This document shows positions 14,558-18,770 of a stretch of 18,770 nucleotides of DNA, in pieces (position 1 is the stretch's first letter; each line of letters begins with the position of its first letter). The position numbers were made by a program, and so were the translations under genes. The notes under the pieces were generated by a model. It had not been told where the DNA came from, ran no database searches, and was given only the letters and a program-made list of their open reading frames with translations. The DNA comes from Nitrospinota bacterium (lineage in GTDB: Bacteria > Nitrospinota > Nitrospinia > UBA9942): positions 1 to 18,770 of the forward strand of contig DNJG01000122.1 of assembly GCA_003489165.1 (NCBI GenBank), read 5' to 3'.

Positions 14558-15802
14558 TTAAAATCTGTGGCATTGTTCACACAGTTCTTTATCCGGGTCA
14601 AGCCTGAGATTATATTTATATCCGGAGCCCATTGGGTTATGACATGTGATACAGTTCATCTCTTTTTTATTTCTGGGGTCAATGATATCAGGACCGACAG
14701 GGTGGGAAAAAATCTGCTGTTGTTCGTGGCATTTTTCAATATTGCATGATTCGCCTTCTTTTGTTTTTAAAAATGAAGTATTGTCTGAACCATGAGCCGA
14801 ATGACATGCTGAACAGTTTTCCAGCTTTGGATGTTTGAATAAAGTTGATTTAGCAGTTATGCGCCTCTTTGTATCCTGATGGCATTTTAAACAGACCTTT
14901 TCTTCCCTTTTATCAAGGAGGTATTTAGCATCAGAGGCGTGTGGATTATGGCAATTCAGACAGGAGTTTTCTCTGTTTCCTATTACATGGCTATTTATCT
15001 TTTCAAAACTCTTTTTTGTATTTATATGGCAATTATAACAGAGGATTGTCCCATTACTTATTAACTTTAATGGGTCTTTAGAATTACTGTCATTGTGGCA
15101 TGTTTTGCAGTCATTCTTTGCCATAGGCTGATGTATAGATGCTTTTAAAAGACTCTTACTATTGGAAGAGTGAGGATTGTGGCATGATGAGCAGTTTGCT
15201 CCTTCCACTGGATAACCGGAATGGCTGTCAATGAACAATTTTTCCTTTACCCTATGACATGATGAGCATAAATCTGCATTTCCCTTTTTAATGAGTCCTT
15301 CATTGGCGGATGAATGCGGGGCATGGCAGGTGATACATTGCCCTTTTTTTACAAGAGGGTGAGATTCTTTACCTGCCATAATAGAATCTTTGGAATGGCA
15401 TGTAAGGCAAACCTCTCCCCCCTTTTTTATAAGAAGCTTGTCATTTGTGGATGAGTGAGAATTGTGGCAGATGAGGCATTTTCCATCTCTTACAGGGTCA
15501 TGAATAATTGCCTGACTGAAGTCTCCACTTTTATCATCCTTATGGCATGTATAACATAGAGTCATTTCATTATTCTTTAAAAGACCTTTATGATTTGATG
15601 CATGCGGGTTGTGGCAAGAGATGCAGTTTCCATCTCTTACAGGGGCATGTGCCTTTTCTTCTGAAATCTTCTTTTGCAGTTCAGGATGACAGTCAAGGCA
15701 GGTTTTTTCACGGGTTTCTACATCTCTTGAAGGTTCTGAGGAAGTTATAGATAAACCTATGATAATTAAAGTAAAAATAGAATATTTATATAGATTTTTC
15801 AT
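14558..15802 (-). CDS. Periplasmic multiheme cytochrome c, 16 possible haem sites (doubled-CXXCH family)
   Basis: 414 residues with an N-terminal signal (KNLYKYSIFTLIIIGLSIT). Fifteen CxxCH motifs start at 35, 60, 83, 109, 132, 156, 179, 204, 232, 255, 281, 304, 330, 384 and 408, plus one CX4CH (CNIEKCH, 353-359). About one haem per 26 residues. The motifs alternate in a doubled CXXCH pattern, with H.PV..G.C..CH.PH.S units followed by a second CxxCH. The many extra histidines suggest bis-His ligation. This is a periplasmic or extracellular electron conduit; the donor and acceptor are unknown. ATG 15802 overlaps the diguanylate cyclase TGA by 4 bp, and the NHL gene follows directly, so the three are probably co-translated. 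Some motifs could bind no haem. Confidence 0.85.
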   Translation of the reverse strand: MKNLYKYSIFTLIIIGLSITSSEPSRDVETREKTCLDCHPELQKKISEEKAHAPVRDGNCISCHNPHASNHKGLLKNNEMTLCYTCHKDDKSGDFSQAIIHDPVRDGKCLICHNSHSSTNDKLLIKKGGEVCLTCHSKDSIMAGKESHPLVKKGQCITCHAPHSSANEGLIKKGNADLCSSCHRVKEKLFIDSHSGYPVEGANCSSCHNPHSSNSKSLLKASIHQPMAKNDCKTCHNDSNSKDPLKLISNGTILCYNCHINTKKSFEKINSHVIGNRENSCLNCHNPHASDAKYLLDKREEKVCLKCHQDTKRRITAKSTLFKHPKLENCSACHSAHGSDNTSFLKTKEGESCNIEKCHEQQQIFSHPVGPDIIDPRNKKEMNCITCHNPMGSGYKYNLRLDPDKELCEQCHRF

Positions 15803-17253
15803 CTAAAAATACAGACCTTGTTTCTTCCGCCTTCCTTTGCTTTGTAAAGGGAATCATCTGCCCTTTTAATTAAATCAAGATAATTTGATACGTCTTCAGA
15901 TATAGATGCTACCCCTAAACTAACCGTTACCTTTAATGGATTTTTCTCTGCCTTAAAGCTGTGAAACTCTATTTGCTTCCTTATTTTTTCAGCAAGTGTG
16001 CCTGTGTTATCTATATCAGTATCAATGGCAAGAACCGCAAACTCTTCCCCTCCGTATCTTGCAACAAAGTCAACCTTTCGGACTCCATGTTTAAGAATAT
16101 ATCCGACCTCTTTCAAAACACTGTCACCTTGAAGATGTCCGTATGTATCATTTATTGATTTGAAATGGTCTATATCCAGTAAAATCATTGAGAGGTTCTT
16201 CTTAAATCTTTTTGCCCTCTCAAATTCCATTTCAAAAATATCTTTAAAATATCTGTTGTTGTAAAGTTTTGTAAGTCCGTCTGTAATGGATAGATGCCTT
16301 GTTTCATCATATAGGAGCATGAGTTTAAATACCATTGAGAAATCTATGGCAAGAAGACGGATAATGTTTTCAGACTCCTTATCAAATGTTTGGGATTTAG
16401 TGGTATAGAGGGATATATTGCCTATATTTTCATTGTGTATATTCAGCGGGGCAGACAGTCTTGCAGTGATTTTATCAGATATGCTGTTATCTATTGCACA
16501 GCTATTATTAAGAAAGTGTATTTCTGCCTCTACTGTTTTTTGTTTATCATTATTGATGTCAAGAAGAATATGACCCTTTATTTCATTAATATCCTTATCT
16601 GACATGGGCTGCTTTAGTTCTATATATAGTTTAGTTTCATTAATATCAAAGAGGCATAGGCATAGAGATGAGTAGTCTATCAGGCTATTGACAAGCAATG
16701 AAGCCTCACTTAGAAGCTTGTTTCTATCATGAATAAAATTTGCAAGCCGTCCTACCTCATTGGAAAGAGTTGATTCAAAGAGCAGTCTGTCTAATAATTG
16801 GTTTAAACTGGATTTGATGGATTCCCAATCTGCAGCACCATGATTGTCAAGCAGATTTTTCTTTTTTGGAGAAGAGGTTTTGGAATTTTTCAGAAGCAGA
16901 TTAATGGTCTCTTTAAGTATTGAGAAATCCGAGCTTTTAACTATGAATTTGTCTGCCCCTGCCCGTATCCCCCAGAATCTATCCTGCGGCTGGTCCATGC
17001 TTGTGAGCAAGATAATAGGGATATCAGAAGTTTCCTTGTTATTTTTTAGAAGCCTGCATAATTGATAGCCGTTTAATTCCGGCATCATTACATCGGAGAC
17101 AACAATATCAGGAGTGTCCGTGAATGCACGGCTGACCCCTTCCATGCCATTACCTGCAGTTATAACATCAAACCCATCTTTCTGGAGAGACATTTGCAGT
17201 GAGACAAGCTGGGTTTTGCTGTCATCTATCACCAATACCCGTTTATTATTCAT
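15799..17253 (-). CDS. Response regulator receiver-GGDEF diguanylate cyclase
   Basis: 484 residues from ATG 17253. The receiver domain (about 4-120) has acidic pair D10/D11, phosphoacceptor D54 in SDVMMPELNG, and the conserved K in DKFIVKSS. A middle region (about 150-320) resembles a GAF-type sensor but is not securely assigned. The GGDEF domain ends the protein with the active motif ARYGGEEFAVLA (GGEEF at 401-405) and an RxxD inhibitory site (RKVD) five residues upstream. It should make c-di-GMP from two GTP when phosphorylated, with product feedback. The frame extends nine codons to a GTG inside an HRDTEAQR repeat, and ATG 17253 is preferred because the extra codons are repeat-derived. No clear Shine-Dalgarno is visible. 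CheB lies upstream and the multiheme cytochrome overlaps downstream. Confidence 0.9.
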   Translation of the reverse strand: MNNKRVLVIDDSKTQLVSLQMSLQKDGFDVITAGNGMEGVSRAFTDTPDIVVSDVMMPELNGYQLCRLLKNNKETSDIPIILLTSMDQPQDRFWGIRAGADKFIVKSSDFSILKETINLLLKNSKTSSPKKKNLLDNHGAADWESIKSSLNQLLDRLLFESTLSNEVGRLANFIHDRNKLLSEASLLVNSLIDYSSLCLCLFDINETKLYIELKQPMSDKDINEIKGHILLDINNDKQKTVEAEIHFLNNSCAIDNSISDKITARLSAPLNIHNENIGNISLYTTKSQTFDKESENIIRLLAIDFSMVFKLMLLYDETRHLSITDGLTKLYNNRYFKDIFEMEFERAKRFKKNLSMILLDIDHFKSINDTYGHLQGDSVLKEVGYILKHGVRKVDFVARYGGEEFAVLAIDTDIDNTGTLAEKIRKQIEFHSFKAEKNPLKVTVSLGVASISEDVSNYLDLIKRADDSLYKAKEGGRNKVCIFR

Positions 17254-17262
17254 AATATATAA

Positions 17263-17352
17263 AATTTGCCACAGAGGCACGGAGACACGGAGATTTCTTT
17301 AACTTATTTTATTTCTCTGTGCCTCTGTGTCTCTGTGGCTTATTAGGTTTTT
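17263..17352 (+). repeat. HRDTEAQR-family octamer palindrome (copy 3)
   Basis: The left arm (17268-17293) reads GCCACAGAGGCACGGAGA and continues with ACACGGAG-type octamers. The right arm (17314-17339) reads TCTCTGTG, CCTCTGTG, TCTCTGTG, GC. The flanks AAAATTTGCCA and TTATTAGGTTTTT are shared with copies 1 and 2. It spans the cheB 3' end and the region before the diguanylate cyclase. Confidence 0.9.
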
Positions 17353-18390
17353 TTTCTGAATCCACCATATTATTTCGTTAGGAATCTGCTCAATATTACA
17401 CACCTTCATAACAGCACCACTCTCAATTGCAACCTTTGGCATACCGAAGATAGCACTACTCTCCATATCCTGTGAAAGGGTAAAACCCCCTTCCTTTTTT
17501 ATTGCCATCATCCCCACGGCACCATCCCTTCCCATGCCTGTAAGTATTATACCCATACAGTGCTCTCTATATACGGATGCAGAGGATTCCATTAAAAAAT
17601 CCACTGAAGGACGGTGTCCCGAAACTGGCGGGGCATTACTCAGGAATATTTTTTTGTTATCTGTAATTCCCATGTGATAATTGTCAGGTGCAAGATAGAC
17701 TTTACCCTTTTCAACAGGTTCGTTGTTTTCGCCAATTTTAATTTTGATTGAGCATCCATCCTGAAGCCATGTAACCAGTCCTTCAATAAATCCACGTGTT
17801 ATGTGTTGTGCAATCAGAATCGGCAAAGGAAATTTTGAAGGCAGCTTATTTAGGATATAATTTAATACAGGCGGCCCGCCTGTTGAGGCTCCGATAACTA
17901 AGATGCTGTTTCCATCGGAAGAAATAGATATTCCTTTTGGACGATGTTTTTTACTTTCCAGAGGAGTTGGCTTAAAAGTTTTTTTGAAGGGGCGGACCCT
18001 TGATACAATTTTAATTCGCTGTATGAGTTCCTCTGCCATATCATCTGATGACTTGCCGGCTGTCAGTATTCTGGGCTTTTCAAGGACATCCAATGCCCCG
18101 AATTTTAGTGCATTAAAGGTAACATTTAAGTCATCATTTATAGAGGCACTAAAGACCAATATCGGGGTTGGAGTTTTTGCCATTATATGCTTGGTTGCCT
18201 CAAAACCGTCCATTATAGGCATGCGGATATCCATTGTAATAACATTCGGTTTTAATTTATTAGTCATCTCTATACACTCTTTGCCATTTTTTGCCCAGCC
18301 AATGACCTGTATCTCCTTATCCTTGATAAGGGTCATCCTTATAATCTCTGCTATTGTCGGTGAATCTTCTGTAATCAATACTCTAATCAT
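17299..18390 (-). CDS. cheB: CheB-type chemotaxis methylesterase/deamidase
   Basis: 363 residues. The receiver domain has D9 and phosphoacceptor D54 in MDIRMPIMDG. A linker (about 105-160) leads to the methylesterase domain with catalytic triad S169 (GASTGG), H196 (AQH) and D289 (GMGRDGA). It removes methyl groups from chemoreceptor glutamates once phosphorylated by CheA. The last 16 or so residues (NLISHRDTEAQRNKIS) are encoded by the HRDTEAQR repeat and are absent from the family, so the ancestral stop has been replaced by repeat sequence. The start at ATG 18390 lacks a clear Shine-Dalgarno and abuts a palindromic octamer element. It follows a CheA-like receiver, as in chemosensory operons. 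Confidence 0.93.
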   Translation of the reverse strand: MIRVLITEDSPTIAEIIRMTLIKDKEIQVIGWAKNGKECIEMTNKLKPNVITMDIRMPIMDGFEATKHIMAKTPTPILVFSASINDDLNVTFNALKFGALDVLEKPRILTAGKSSDDMAEELIQRIKIVSRVRPFKKTFKPTPLESKKHRPKGISISSDGNSILVIGASTGGPPVLNYILNKLPSKFPLPILIAQHITRGFIEGLVTWLQDGCSIKIKIGENNEPVEKGKVYLAPDNYHMGITDNKKIFLSNAPPVSGHRPSVDFLMESSASVYREHCMGIILTGMGRDGAVGMMAIKKEGGFTLSQDMESSAIFGMPKVAIESGAVMKVCNIEQIPNEIIWWIQKKNLISHRDTEAQRNKIS

Positions 18391-18399
18391 AGTAAATAC

Positions 18400-18480
18400 A
18401 GTCTAAAAGTCTAAGAGCCTATGAGTCTAAGAGTAAAAACAACTTTTAGACTTTTAGCCTTTTAGACTCTTAGACTCTTT
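18400..18480. repeat. Palindromic octamer element, GTCTAAGA/TTTTAGAC word
   Basis: The left arm has GTCTAAAA, GTCTAAGA, GCCTATGA, GTCTAAGA, GT. After a short A-rich loop the right arm (18442-18480) has TTTTAGAC, TTTTAGCC, TTTTAGAC, TCTTAGAC and TCTT. It occupies the whole gap between the CheA-like gene and cheB. Confidence 0.85.
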
Positions 18481-18770
18481 ATATATTTGTCAGCCGTTTT
18501 ATGGTTGTTAATAAATTTGACTGGTCAAATGAGCTTTTGACTATGTATGCATCTGCACCTACCTGCATTCCTCTTTTTTTATCTTCATCCGATTCCATGG
18601 CGGTAACAAGTATGACAGGAATTTTGCTGTATCTGTTATCCTGTTTGATTTTCTCTGTCAATTCAAGGCCGTCCATGTTTGGCATCTGGACATCGCTTAC
18701 AATAACATCAAAATTCTTTTCATGCAGCTTTAAAATTGCGTCCTGTCCATCAATGGCGGTTACTACATCA
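18479..18770 (-). CDS. C-terminal receiver domain, probably of a CheA hybrid kinase, partial (5' end outside window)
   Basis: The last 96 or so residues are visible; the frame is open to the window edge. Reading upstream of the internal ATG at 18685 gives DVVTAIDGQDAILKL and then VIVSDVQMPNMDG, so that ATG is not the start. The phosphoacceptor Asp in SDVQMPNMDG, the VTAME switch segment and the ADAYIVKSSFDQ lysine region make this a receiver domain. The ending SSFDQSNLLTTIKRLTNI at the very C-terminus is typical of CheA proteins with a C-terminal receiver. CheB directly downstream supports that, but a stand-alone response regulator cannot be excluded. Confidence 0.7.
   Translation of the reverse strand, partial: DVVTAIDGQDAILKLHEKNFDVIVSDVQMPNMDGLELTEKIKQDNRYSKIPVILVTAMESDEDKKRGMQVGADAYIVKSSFDQSNLLTTIKRLTNI

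Noticed and set aside
14461..17352. HRDTEAQR peptide as a conserved functional protein motif
   Set aside because: It appears only where the DNA palindrome enters a frame and is unrelated to the host families.

Overview
The window is an AT-rich stretch of a Gram-negative bacterial chromosome. It carries an LPS-assembly lipoprotein, a Rieske/split cytochrome b complex, multiheme c cytochromes, a CheA/CheB signalling pair and an NfnAB-type flavoprotein pair. This gene set and the bc-complex layout fit Nitrospirota or a neighbouring deep anaerobic lineage. That assignment is inference from gene content; no rRNA or tRNA is present to test it.

Layout. (1) Positions 1-3429, minus strand: dihydrolipoamide dehydrogenase, then an NfnA/SudB-like subunit, then an NfnB/GltD-like subunit cut by the window edge, read from a sigma70-type promoter near 3522-3550. 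(2) Positions 3608-7694, minus: leuS, an LptE-like lipoprotein and a GHMP kinase. (3) Positions 7695-8062: divergent promoter region. (4) Positions 8063-13449, plus: Rieske protein, cytochrome b N-terminal half, cytochrome b C-terminal half, a pentaheme membrane-anchored cytochrome c, and a GltD-like flavoprotein fused to a 2[4Fe-4S] ferredoxin. This looks like a quinol-oxidising bc-type complex with an attached NAD(P)/FeS module. (5) Positions 13569-18770, minus: a CheA-like receiver (partial), CheB, a receiver-GGDEF diguanylate cyclase, a cytochrome with 16 possible haem sites and an NHL-repeat secreted protein. The last three are tightly packed.

The most striking feature is not a gene. Nearly every gap between co-oriented genes, and several coding regions, hold short palindromic elements with one shared architecture: an imperfect tandem array of a 7- or 8-bp word, a short A/T-rich loop, then the complementary array. 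At least eleven are visible, with about ten unrelated words. One family, read in protein as HRDTEAQR, occurs three times in the same orientation with conserved flanks, and one copy has a different element nested in its loop. Elements have been absorbed into genes: they encode the whole signal peptide of the LptE-like lipoprotein, two in-frame insertions in leucyl-tRNA synthetase, the N-terminus of the NHL protein and the C-terminal tail of CheB. This is the best candidate here for an undescribed system.
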